The notes beneath the pieces were generated by a model that saw only the letters and a program-made list of their open reading frames with translations, ran no database searches and was not told the DNA's origin. 64,000 nucleotides of DNA from Xanthomonas rydalmerensis. Lineage in GTDB: Bacteria; Pseudomonadota; Gammaproteobacteria; Xanthomonadales; Xanthomonadaceae. Position 1 is the first letter of the stretch; every line of letters starts with the position of its first letter. Made by a program: the position numbers and the translations under genes. The stretch covers positions 1,636,001 through 1,700,000 of the forward strand of contig NZ_CP126170.1 of NCBI RefSeq assembly GCF_033170385.1, in the 5' to 3' direction. This document shows, one piece after another, positions 57,045 to 64,000 of this stretch.

Positions 57045-57076
57045 CCAATCCCCAATCCCGACTCCCAAATCCCGGC
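57045..57076. repeat. Single heptamer repeat arm after the M20 peptidase gene
   Basis: CCAATCCCCAATCCCGACTC and CCAAATCCCGG form one arm of the heptamer family just beyond the minus-strand peptidase stop. The opposite arm is missing. Confidence 0.75.
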
Positions 57077-57080
57077 CCCA

Positions 57081-58571
57081 TCAACAGCAGCCGTGCCCGC
57101 CATGCTGCTCGCCGCCGGCCACCGCCGCGCTGCCGGTGGTCTCGCCGCGCAGGCTGGCGGCATGATGGGCGGCGATCACCCGCGACACGCAGGCGGTGAC
57201 CCGCTTGCCCATCGGGATGTGCAGGAACTCGTTCGGACCGTGCGCATTGGAATGCGGGCCGAGCACGCCGGTGATCATGAACTGCGCGCCGGGGAACTTC
57301 TCGCCGAGCATGCCCATGAACGGGATCGAGCCGCCTTCGCCCATGTACATCGCCGGCTTGCCGAACGCCGCCTGCGAGGCCGATTCGATCGCGTCGGTCA
57401 GCCACGGCGACTGCGCCGGCGCGTTCCAGCCGGAGGAGGACTTCTCCAGCGCCAGCGACACCTCGGCGCCATACGGCGGGTCGCGCAGCAGCACCTCTTT
57501 CAGCAGTTCGCCGGCGCGCTTGCCGTCCAGCGTCGGCGGCAGGCGCAGCGACAGCTTCACCGCGGTCTCCGGGCGCAGCACGTTGCCGGCCGAGGCCAGC
57601 GGCGGCAGTCCGTCGGCACCGGTCACCGACAGCGCCGGGCGCCAGGTGCGGTTGAGCACCAGCTCGGACAGGTCCTCGTGCATCGGCCGCATGCCGGGCA
57701 GGAACGGGAACTTGCTGTAGACCTCGTCGCCCAGCACCTCAGCGACCTTGCGCGCCTGCGCCAGCCGCTCCTCGGGGACGTCGGCATACAGGCCCTCGAC
57801 CTTGATCTTGCCAGTGGCCTCGTCCTCCAGTCGCGACAGCAGGTCGCGCAGCACGCGGAAGCTCGACGGCACCACGCCGGAGGCGTCGCCCGAATGCACG
57901 CCCTCGCTGAGCACCTTGACGCTGAAGTTACCGCCGGCCAGGCCGCGCAGCGAGGTGGTGCACCACAGTTGCTCGTAGTTGCCGCAGCCCGAATCCAGGC
58001 ACACCACCAGCGACGGCTTGCCGATCCGCGCCGCCAGGTGGTCGACGTAGGCGGGCAGGTCGTAGCTGCCCGATTCCTCGCAGGCCTCGATCAGCACCAC
58101 GCAGCGCGCGTGCGGGATGCCCTGGTCCTGCAGCGCCTGGATCGCCGCCAGCGAACCGAACAGCGCATAGCCATCGTCGGCGCCACCGCGGCCGTACAGG
58201 CGGTCGCCCTTGAGCACCGGCGTCCACGGGCCCAGATCGGCGTCCCAGCCGGTCATTTCCGGCTGCTTGTCCAGGTGCCCATACAGCAGCACGGTGTCCT
58301 CGCCGGTCGCCTCGCTGCTGGCCGGCACCTCCAGGTAGATCAACGGGGTGCGGCCTTCCAGTTGCACCACCTCCACCTGCAGGCCGGGGATGGCCTGGGC
58401 CCGCGCCCAGCGCTCCATCAGCGCCACCGCATCGGCCATATAGCCGTGTGCGACCCAATCGGCGTCGAACATCGGCGATTTGTTGGGGATGCGGATGTAA
58501 TCGACCAGTTGCGGGACGATGTCGTCATCCCACTTTTCACTCAGGAAACGGTCGATCTTGGCACTGTCCAT
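57081..58571 (-). CDS. M20-family dipeptidase/metallopeptidase
   Basis: A 496-residue cytosolic zinc peptidase of the M20 family, carnosinase/CNDP-like group. Metal-site segments are LLYGHLDKQPEM, GRGGADDGYALFGSL and LIEACEESGSYDLP (catalytic Glu pair), with a distal His in the FMITGVLGPHSNAHGPNE stretch. A lid domain lies in the middle. The start at MDSAKIDRF was chosen over a Met 11 codons upstream because CGGAG lies 8 nt before it, while the upstream Met falls within a perfect palindrome. The tail is HGGHGCC. Confidence 0.9.
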   Translation of the reverse strand: MDSAKIDRFLSEKWDDDIVPQLVDYIRIPNKSPMFDADWVAHGYMADAVALMERWARAQAIPGLQVEVVQLEGRTPLIYLEVPASSEATGEDTVLLYGHLDKQPEMTGWDADLGPWTPVLKGDRLYGRGGADDGYALFGSLAAIQALQDQGIPHARCVVLIEACEESGSYDLPAYVDHLAARIGKPSLVVCLDSGCGNYEQLWCTTSLRGLAGGNFSVKVLSEGVHSGDASGVVPSSFRVLRDLLSRLEDEATGKIKVEGLYADVPEERLAQARKVAEVLGDEVYSKFPFLPGMRPMHEDLSELVLNRTWRPALSVTGADGLPPLASAGNVLRPETAVKLSLRLPPTLDGKRAGELLKEVLLRDPPYGAEVSLALEKSSSGWNAPAQSPWLTDAIESASQAAFGKPAMYMGEGGSIPFMGMLGEKFPGAQFMITGVLGPHSNAHGPNEFLHIPMGKRVTACVSRVIAAHHAASLRGETTGSAAVAGGEQHGGHGCC

Positions 58572-58589
58572 GAAAAACTCCGAGGTGAT

Positions 58590-58647
58590 TGCACACGTGT
58601 GCATCCATTCTACGCCCCGCTGCCCGTGTAGGGTTTTTCCTACACGG
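58590..58647. promoter_or_regulatory. Two palindromes in the divergent peptidase/comEA-like promoter region
   Basis: TGCACACGTGTGCA (58590-58603) is a perfect 14-bp palindrome just before the peptidase start. CCGTGTAGG and CCTACACGG (58624-58647) form a perfect 9-bp inverted repeat around a 6-nt spacer. Both are placed like operators for the peptidase gene. Confidence 0.45.
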
Positions 58648-58775
58648 CGACGCGCCGTTTACCTGCTGTTTGTGACGCGCTCCGACGATAGGCTGTACCC
58701 ATGTGGCGAGCGATGCTGACAACGCCGGCAGGAAAGGCCGGCGAAGTCCCCATCCAAGTCACAAGGAGCGTTGCC

Positions 58776-59108
58776 ATGCAGTCTTTTATCGTGGTCCTGA
58801 AGTCGCTGGTCGTTGCCCTGATGCTGTCCGGTTCCGCGCTCGCCGCGGACAAGGTCAACATCAACTCCGCTGGAGCGGAGGAAATCGACCAGGTGTTGGT
58901 GAACGTGGGAGCCTCCAAGGCTCAGGCGATCGTCGACTACCGGCAGGCGCACGGACCTTTCAAGAGCGCCGAGGAACTGGCACTGGTGAAAGGCATCGGA
59001 CTCAAGACGGTCGAACGGAACCGCGACCGGATCGAAGTGGGCGCCACGAAGGCACCCGCGCCGACAGCCGCCAAGCAGGCAGCTGCCAAGCCGGTGGAAA
59101 GGCGTTAA
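58776..59108 (+). CDS. ComEA-like helix-hairpin-helix protein
   Basis: A 110-residue exported DNA-binding protein. A signal peptide (SLVVALMLSGSALA) is followed by a double HhH domain, VNINSAGAEEIDQVLVNVG and then ALVKGIGLKTVERNRDRI, and a Pro/Ala/Lys tail. Proteins like this bind incoming DNA in the periplasm during type IV pilus-driven uptake. AAGGAG precedes the ATG; an in-frame upstream Met lacks a ribosome site. It stands alone and is followed by a terminator. Confidence 0.92.
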   Translation: MQSFIVVLKSLVVALMLSGSALAADKVNINSAGAEEIDQVLVNVGASKAQAIVDYRQAHGPFKSAEELALVKGIGLKTVERNRDRIEVGATKAPAPTAAKQAAAKPVERR

Positions 59109-59206
59109 AGGGATTTGCAACGAAAGGATAGGGCCGGCGCTGGACGCGCGGCCGCAGCCTCACTGAGCAGGATGCGAGGGGGGAAGGCAGGAAGCCGACA
59201 GGGAGG

Positions 59207-59259
59207 TACATCGTCGCCCGGCGTTGCACAGTGACGTGCAGCCGGGCGATGTTTTTTTT
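59207..59259 (+). terminator. Rho-independent terminator downstream of the ComEA-like gene
   Basis: ACATCG-CCCGGC-TGCAC on the left pairs with GTGCAGCCGGGCGATGT on the right, with small bulges and a 6-nt loop. Eight T follow directly. Confidence 0.8.
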
Positions 59260-59318
59260 GGGGCCATGGTGCGTCTTGCCTGGCAGCTGCGGGCGCGCCA
59301 GGGACAGGTGCCGTTGCC

Positions 59319-59948
59319 ATGATCGTGCAGAATGCGCGCATGGATTTGCACACGCTGCCCGCGCGGGTGATTCCCGCCAACGAGTACCGCCGCGAACGCT
59401 GGCGCAACGGCCTGGGCTGGACCCGGGAGATCCTGCGCTTGCCGATGTCCGGCGACGACTGGCTGCTGCGCCTGTCCATCGCCGAGATCGAGCAGGACGC
59501 CGCGTTCTCCGCTTTTCCCGGGATCGACCGCGAACTGGTGCTGTTGCGTGGCAACGGTGTGCGTCTGCGTTTCGACGATGGCGAGGAGCAGGTGCTGCAG
59601 GACCCGTACGCGCGCCTGCGCTTTGCCGGCGAGCGGCCGCTGCGTGGCGAACTGCTCGATGGGCCGACCTACGATTTCAACCTCATGTGGCGTCGCGACC
59701 GGCTGCGCACGCAACTGCTGCACCGGCCACTGGTCGGGCCGATGTTGTTCTTCGCCGAACCGGGTGTCGCCTGGGCCGTTCATCTTCTGGCAGGGCAAGC
59801 GCAGTTCGATGCGGCCAGCGGACTGTCGCCATTGGCGGCCGGCGATAGCGCTTGGCTGGCCGCCGATGCCAGACGCCGCTTCGCTTTGAGCGGGGGCGGG
59901 GAGTTGTTGGCGATGCGCATCGAGGCCGCACCGACGTCCGCGGACTGA
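59319..59948 (+). CDS. HutD/Ves family protein
   Basis: A 209-residue cupin-like protein of the HutD/Ves group. WRNGLGWTREILRLP near the start, WLLRLSIAEIEQDAAFSAFPGIDREL and GPTYDFNLMWRRD (quoted in parts) match the family. HutD members are linked with histidine use in Pseudomonas, but no hut genes are in this window. The Met seven codons downstream (MDLHTLP) is an equal start candidate. Confidence 0.85.
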   Translation: MIVQNARMDLHTLPARVIPANEYRRERWRNGLGWTREILRLPMSGDDWLLRLSIAEIEQDAAFSAFPGIDRELVLLRGNGVRLRFDDGEEQVLQDPYARLRFAGERPLRGELLDGPTYDFNLMWRRDRLRTQLLHRPLVGPMLFFAEPGVAWAVHLLAGQAQFDAASGLSPLAAGDSAWLAADARRRFALSGGGELLAMRIEAAPTSAD

Positions 59949-60044
59949 GCCTGCGCGACCGCGCGCGCGGGTCTTGCGGCGTCGGCGCCGACCGCGTCCA
60001 ATGCGCGAACGCGGCCATCCGGGTCGCACAGCGGAAGCCGACAG

Positions 60045-60773
60045 GTGGTCTCGGACAACAGGTGGTTGGCGAAAATTCTGGTGGCGGACGCGGACGCGGC
60101 CTTGCGCGGCCGGGTTCGCGATTACCTGGCCTGTTTCAACCTGCAGACGCACGACGCCGACAGCGCGCCGCAACTGCAGGCGCAACTGGCGGCCGGGCAT
60201 TACGACGCGGTGGTACTCGACGCCGGTCTCGACGGCGCCGAGGGCCTGCGCCTGTGCCGGCAGCTGCGCGACCGCGGTGACATCGCCATCGTGATGATGG
60301 GCGACCGCGCCGAGCCGGTGGACCGGGTGATCGGCCTGGACCTGGGCGCGGACGATTTCCTGGTGCGGCCGCCCGATCTGCGCGAACTGGTGGCGCGGCT
60401 CAACGCGGTGCTGCGCCGGGTGCGTGCGACCCAGCCGCCGCCGGCTGCGCACGGCGGCTGGCAGGTCGATGCCGCGCGTCACCAGGCGGTGGCGCCGGAC
60501 GGGCGGACGATCCCGCTGTCCCCTGGCGAACTGCGGCTGATGGCGGTGTTCCTCGAACAGCCCGGCGAAGTGCTCAGCCGCGAGGTGCTGCGGACGGCGT
60601 TGGGCGACGGCGAGGCCAGCGTGCCGCCGAGCAGCCGCGGCATCGATCTGCAGGTCTCGCGGCTGCGCCAGAAGCTCGGCGACGACCCGCTCGTGCCGCA
60701 ATGGATCCGCACGGTGCGCGGCAAGGGCTATGTGTTCGAGCTGCAGCGCATGGGGTTGCCGACCGCGCGCTGA
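60045..60773 (+). CDS. Orphan OmpR-type response regulator with degenerate receiver
   Basis: A 242-residue protein: receiver (residues ~9-125) plus winged-helix DNA-binding domain (~135-237, ending RTVRGKGYVFELQ). The phospho-acceptor Asp59 (VVLDAGLDG) is present. Other switch residues are changed: the second pocket acid is Ala16 (VADADA), the Thr/Ser is Gly86 (VMMGDR), and the invariant Lys is Arg108 (FLVRPP). No histidine kinase gene lies beside it. It starts at GTG; this is uncertain. It may act without classical phosphorylation. Confidence 0.88.
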   Translation: MVSDNRWLAKILVADADAALRGRVRDYLACFNLQTHDADSAPQLQAQLAAGHYDAVVLDAGLDGAEGLRLCRQLRDRGDIAIVMMGDRAEPVDRVIGLDLGADDFLVRPPDLRELVARLNAVLRRVRATQPPPAAHGGWQVDAARHQAVAPDGRTIPLSPGELRLMAVFLEQPGEVLSREVLRTALGDGEASVPPSSRGIDLQVSRLRQKLGDDPLVPQWIRTVRGKGYVFELQRMGLPTAR

Positions 60774-61140
60774 TGGCGTGACGGTCGGGCGCTCCTGCCA
60801 TGCCCGTCGCGGCGGACGCCGCGTCCGCATATGCCCGGCCACGCGCGGGATGCAACGCGACGCGTGTGCCCTGTCCGCCGAATGGCTGGTGCGTCCGCAC
60901 ACCGTCGTGTTGCCGAAGACGTCCTCGCAATGTGGCCCTCACCCTGCGACAAGCGTTTGTGCTTGGGCCGATAAGCATTTCCTTGCGTGTCGCACCGTAT
61001 CGCCGCCGTAGCCGTAGCCGCCGCAGCTGCGGGCGGTCAGCGGTGGCACGCCCGTTCGTCGTCCCGCCCACCGGCGCGTTGTGTCGCCCGGTGCCCTGGC
61101 CGGTCTCCGCAACCGCAGATCCTGGAGCAGTGCCCGGCCG
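60774..61140. other. Intergenic region between convergent response regulator and apbE
   Basis: This 367-bp gap between convergent genes shows no supported gene, repeat or clear terminator. Short frames within it look random. Confidence 0.4.
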
Positions 61141-62130
61141 TCACGCCTCTGGCAGTTCAGCGAACGCGCGGCTGACCCGTTCCTGCAGGCCGCCGCGCTG
61201 GCGCAGCGCGAAGCGCACCGCCAGCCCTTCGCGTTCGGCACAGGCCAGGCCAGCCTCGGCGCCCAGCACGCTGAGCGCGGTGGCCCAGGCATCGGCGCGC
61301 ATGGTATCGGCGGCCACCACGGTGACCGCAGCCAGCGTTGCCGCTACCGGCCGCCCGCTGCGCGGGTCCAGCAGGTGTCCGTAGCGGTGGCCGTCCTGTT
61401 CGAAGTGCTGCCAGCGGTCGCCGGAGGTTGCCACCGCCAAGCCGTCGACCGCGAGCGTGCGCGGGGATGCATCGCCATGCAGGCCGTCCTCCGGGGCCGC
61501 CTCGAGCAGCACGCGCCACGCTTGCCCATCCGGCTTGCGGCCATAGCCGTAGAGATCGCCGCCGACCTCGACCAGTGCGCTTTCCACGCCGCGTGCCTGC
61601 AATGCTCGGACTGCCAGGTCGACGCCATAACCCTTGGCGATCGCCGACAGATCCAGGTGCAGCCCGCCGGGCTGCTGCCAACGGCCATCGTCATCGACGC
61701 GCAGCCGCCGCCAATCGCCGGCAGCGCGCGCCTGGCGCAATGCCCCCGCGTCGGGCACGCGCCGATCTCCTGCCATGGCGCCGAACCCCCACACGCCGAC
61801 CAGGGCGCCGATGGTGGGATCGAAGGCGCCGCCGCTGCGTTGTGCCACGTCCAGTGCGCAGCGCAGCACGGTGTCGAGCGCGGCGGGCAAGGCGTGCCAG
61901 GTGTCGGTATCGGCGCGGTTGTAGCGGCTGAGGTCCGATTGCGCGTCCCAGGTGCTCATCTGTGCGACGACCAGATCGAGCTGCGCCTGGATCGCGTCGC
62001 GCAGTGCGTGCAGGTCGCTGCCAAGGGGTGGCAATAGCCTGACGCTCCAGCGCGTGCCCATGCTGCTGCCGTGCAGCGTGGCGATGCCGGCGCTGGAGCG
62101 CGATGCGGTGGGTGAAGCAGGGTGGTTCAC
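61141..62130 (-). CDS. apbE: FAD:protein FMN transferase
   Basis: A 329-residue ApbE-family enzyme that covalently attaches FMN to Thr or Ser of target flavoproteins. STWDAQSDLSRYNR, FDPTIGALVGVWGFG, HLDLSAIAKGYGVD, LVEVGGDLYGYG, GHLLDPRSGRPV and the metal-binding ADTMRADAWATALSVLG are all present. There is no signal peptide or lipobox, unlike most ApbE, so it may act in the cytosol. It lies 100 bp after the PKHD hydroxylase gene, downstream of a TonB receptor. Confidence 0.93.
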   Translation of the reverse strand: MNHPASPTASRSSAGIATLHGSSMGTRWSVRLLPPLGSDLHALRDAIQAQLDLVVAQMSTWDAQSDLSRYNRADTDTWHALPAALDTVLRCALDVAQRSGGAFDPTIGALVGVWGFGAMAGDRRVPDAGALRQARAAGDWRRLRVDDDGRWQQPGGLHLDLSAIAKGYGVDLAVRALQARGVESALVEVGGDLYGYGRKPDGQAWRVLLEAAPEDGLHGDASPRTLAVDGLAVATSGDRWQHFEQDGHRYGHLLDPRSGRPVAATLAAVTVVAADTMRADAWATALSVLGAEAGLACAEREGLAVRFALRQRGGLQERVSRAFAELPEA

Positions 62131-62230
62131 GCGTCGACTGGGCGCGGCGTTACCACGCCAGGGCGGATGCGTGCGGTGCTACGCGGCCGTGCGTGGGCCG
62201 AGTGCTCGGCGCTTTGGTCGCCGAGTCGGT

Positions 62231-62923
62231 TCATGTCTCCGACCAGTCGCGCAGCAGGTTGTGGTAGACGTTGGTCAGGCGCAGCAACGCCGCTGCGTCG
62301 GCACCGCTGGCGGTCAGCGCCTGGATCGCGGTGTCCAGGTCGAGCAGCGTCTGCCGCCGGCCGGCGTCGCGCACCAGGCTCTGCACCCAGAAGAACGAGG
62401 CCAGCCGCGCGCCACGGGTCACCGGCGCCACCCGGTGCAGGCTGCTGGACGGATACAGGATCAGATCGCCCGCGGGCAGCTTGACCTCGTGCTCGCCGTA
62501 GGTGTCGTGGATCAGCAGTTCGCCGCCGTCGTACTCCTCCGGCGCACTCAGGAACAGGGTGCAGGACAGATCGCTGCGCACGGTCAGCGCCGGCTGTGCG
62601 GCGCTGGCCGCCTGGGTCATCACCGCGCCGTCGACGTGCAGGCCATAACTGCCGCCGCCGGCGTAGCGGTTGAAGCGCGGCGGGATGGTGCGCAGCGGCA
62701 GCGCCGCGGCGAAGTACAGCGGGCTGCGCGCTAGGGCGCTCAGCACCGCCTGGCCGAGTTCCTGCTTCAGTGGCGACGCGTCGGCCAGCTGCAGGTTGCG
62801 CTTGACCTGCGCGCCCTGCACGCCGACGGTTTCGCGGCCGTCCACCCAGTCGGCGGACTGCAGTGCCTGGCGGAACCGCGCGACCTCATCGGCCGTGAGG
62901 ATGTCGGGAATGTGCAACAGCAT
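62231..62923 (-). CDS. PKHD-type Fe(II)/2-oxoglutarate hydroxylase
   Basis: A 230-residue dioxygenase of the PiuC/YbiX group. The iron-binding HxD is in [10 protein letters not shown]. The distal His and 2-oxoglutarate Arg lie in [26 protein letters not shown] precedes them. Relatives are commonly encoded next to catecholate siderophore receptors, as here (63 bp after the receptor). Its substrate is unknown. Confidence 0.93.
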   Translation of the reverse strand: MLLHIPDILTADEVARFRQALQSADWVDGRETVGVQGAQVKRNLQLADASPLKQELGQAVLSALARSPLYFAAALPLRTIPPRFNRYAGGGSYGLHVDGAVMTQAASAAQPALTVRSDLSCTLFLSAPEEYDGGELLIHDTYGEHEVKLPAGDLILYPSSSLHRVAPVTRGARLASFFWVQSLVRDAGRRQTLLDLDTAIQALTASGADAAALLRLTNVYHNLLRDWSET

Positions 62924-62986
62924 CGGGCGCTCCGGCGGTGGACGCCCAGGATAGGGCGTCCACCGCACGTTGGCAGGCTCGGTCGG

Positions 62987-64000
62987 TCAGAACCGGACCT
63001 CGGCGGTCAGCAGCACCGAGCGCGGCGCGCCGGGCGTGTAGCGGAAGCCGCTCTTGTTGATCGCGGCCACGTAGTCCTTGTCGAACAGGTTGTAGGCGTT
63101 CAGGCGCAGTGCCACGTGGTCGTTAACCGGGTAGCTCAGCACCGCATCCCACACCGTGTACGACTTCACGAACGCCGGCGTGCCGACCGCGCTGTCGCGG
63201 CCGCGCTGCATCTGCCCCGAATAGCGCACGCCACCGCCGACGGTCAGCCCGAACGGCAGGGTATAGGTGCTCCAGGCGGTGAACGCGCTGTCCGGCGTGT
63301 AGGCCAGGTCCTGGCTGCCGTCTTGCGAGACCGTCGTGCCTTGCCGCACCCGAGCATCCAGCTTGGTGTAGCCGCTGGACAGCGACCAGCGCTCGGTCAG
63401 CTTGCCGACCGCCGACAGTTCGATGCCTTGCACGCGCTTGGCGCCGCTCTGGTAGTACAGCCCGTCGCTGCCCTGCACGATCTCGTTGTTCACGTCGGTG
63501 CGGAACAGCGCGAGCGTCGCGAACAGCGCATCGTCGAGGAAGTTCCACTTGGTGCCCACCTCCGCGGTCTTGGCCTTCTGCGGGTCGAAGCGCGGATTGT
63601 TGGCGTTGTTGGCCGAACTGCTCAGTTCCAGCGTGCTGCCGCCGGGCGGCTGCTGCGAGGTGGCGAAATTCGCGTACACGCTCACGTCCTCGTTGGCCTT
63701 GTAGACCGCACCGAGTTTCCAGCTGAACAGCGTGTCGGCGATATCGGTGTCCAGGCCGACTACGGTGGTGCAGGGCGCGGCGGTGGAGGTGGCGGAGTCG
63801 CACACCAGGCTGTCGAAGTCGGTCTTGTAGCGGTCCGCACGCACGCCGGCGGTGACCAGGAAGCTGTCGCCGAACTTCAGCGTGTCGAAGGCATAGGCCG
63901 AGTAGGTGGTGGTGGTGCCATGGCTGCGCGCGCCGTTGCGCGCGGTGCGCAGCGGCGTGGTGTTCCAGTCCGGCGCGTACAGGTTGGCCGGATTGGCCGC
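62987..64000 (-). CDS. TonB-dependent siderophore receptor, C-terminal part (cut by window end)
   Basis: The visible 337 residues are the last two-thirds of an outer-membrane beta-barrel. The frame stays open to the window edge, so the signal peptide, plug and first strands lie beyond 64000. Features are FLVTAGVRADRYKTDFDSL, KLGAVYKANEDVSVYANFA, NPRFDPQKAKTAEVGTKWNF, RLNAYNLFDKDYVAAINKSG and the terminal aromatic in VLLTAEVRF, a BAM recognition end. Pairing with a PKHD hydroxylase suggests a Fiu/PiuA-type catecholate receptor. Confidence 0.9.
   Translation of the reverse strand, partial: AANPANLYAPDWNTTPLRTARNGARSHGTTTTYSAYAFDTLKFGDSFLVTAGVRADRYKTDFDSLVCDSATSTAAPCTTVVGLDTDIADTLFSWKLGAVYKANEDVSVYANFATSQQPPGGSTLELSSSANNANNPRFDPQKAKTAEVGTKWNFLDDALFATLALFRTDVNNEIVQGSDGLYYQSGAKRVQGIELSAVGKLTERWSLSSGYTKLDARVRQGTTVSQDGSQDLAYTPDSAFTAWSTYTLPFGLTVGGGVRYSGQMQRGRDSAVGTPAFVKSYTVWDAVLSYPVNDHVALRLNAYNLFDKDYVAAINKSGFRYTPGAPRSVLLTAEVRF

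Noticed and set aside
60965..60975. GCCGATAA-like sequence resembling a sigma-28 -10 box
   Set aside because: No suitable -35 at the right spacing and no flagellar or chemotaxis gene downstream; the flanking genes are convergent.

Overview
The window is high-GC (roughly two-thirds G+C by eye) chromosomal DNA from a gammaproteobacterium of the Xanthomonadaceae, most probably a Xanthomonas species. This rests on gene order (yggS/pilT/pilU; kdsD-kdsC-lptCAB-rpoN-hpf-ptsN-hprK-rapZ-EIIA-HPr-EI-mgtE; yqgE-ruvX-pyrB; purM divergent from DUF2066-perM-hda), a secreted PL1 pectate lyase, and intergenic repeats typical of the genus (GTAGGAGCGGCTTCAGCC, GTGGGAGGGACTTCAGTCCC and GGGATTG/GGGATTC heptamers). 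No tRNA, rRNA, IS element, prophage or CRISPR array was recognised.

Layout. 1-580: tandemly duplicated repeat block. 0.58-6.6 kb: DUF4426 lipoprotein, proC, an unrecognised secreted protein, the PLP-binding YggS protein, and divergently the twitching ATPases pilT and pilU. 6.7-14.7 kb: accessory block with a beta-propeller protein coupled to a MASE1-GGDEF diguanylate cyclase, two membrane proteins, and a minus-strand DUF4153-tag-DUF72 set. 14.8-20.5 kb: yqgE-ruvX-pyrB, an M1-type metallopeptidase and the pectate lyase. 20.9-26.3 kb: two paralogous chemoreceptors. 26.4-34.3 kb: small secreted protein, amino-acid permease, ArsB/SLC13-like transporter, a hypothetical protein, a lipoprotein esterase and mgtE.

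34.6-44.8 kb is a long minus-strand cluster. Read 5' to 3' it makes KDO (kdsD, kdsC), exports LPS (lptC, lptA, lptB), encodes sigma-54 and a ribosome hibernation factor, then ptsN, hprK, rapZ, a mannose-family EIIA, HPr and EI. No sugar permease is present, so this PTS looks regulatory. 44.9-46.8 kb: bolA-type gene, murA and a small EF-hand membrane protein. 47.2-51.6 kb, minus strand: two DUF3108 proteins, purN, two membrane proteins and purM. 51.7-54.7 kb, plus strand: DUF2066, an AI-2E/PerM permease and hda. hda converges on murU-amgK (cell-wall recycling) through an inverted repeat that encodes both C-termini. 56.5-64.0 kb: GlsB-like protein, M20 peptidase, ComEA-like protein, HutD-like protein, an orphan response regulator with a degenerate receiver, and an iron-uptake set (TonB receptor cut by the window end, PKHD hydroxylase, ApbE).

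Most genes are ordinary chromosomal housekeeping. The best leads are the repeat-encoded mirror tails of Hda and MurU, the propeller/diguanylate cyclase pair, the degenerate orphan response regulator, the secreted protein inserted between yggS and proC, and the receptor-hydroxylase-ApbE set. No clear new defence or mobile system was found.
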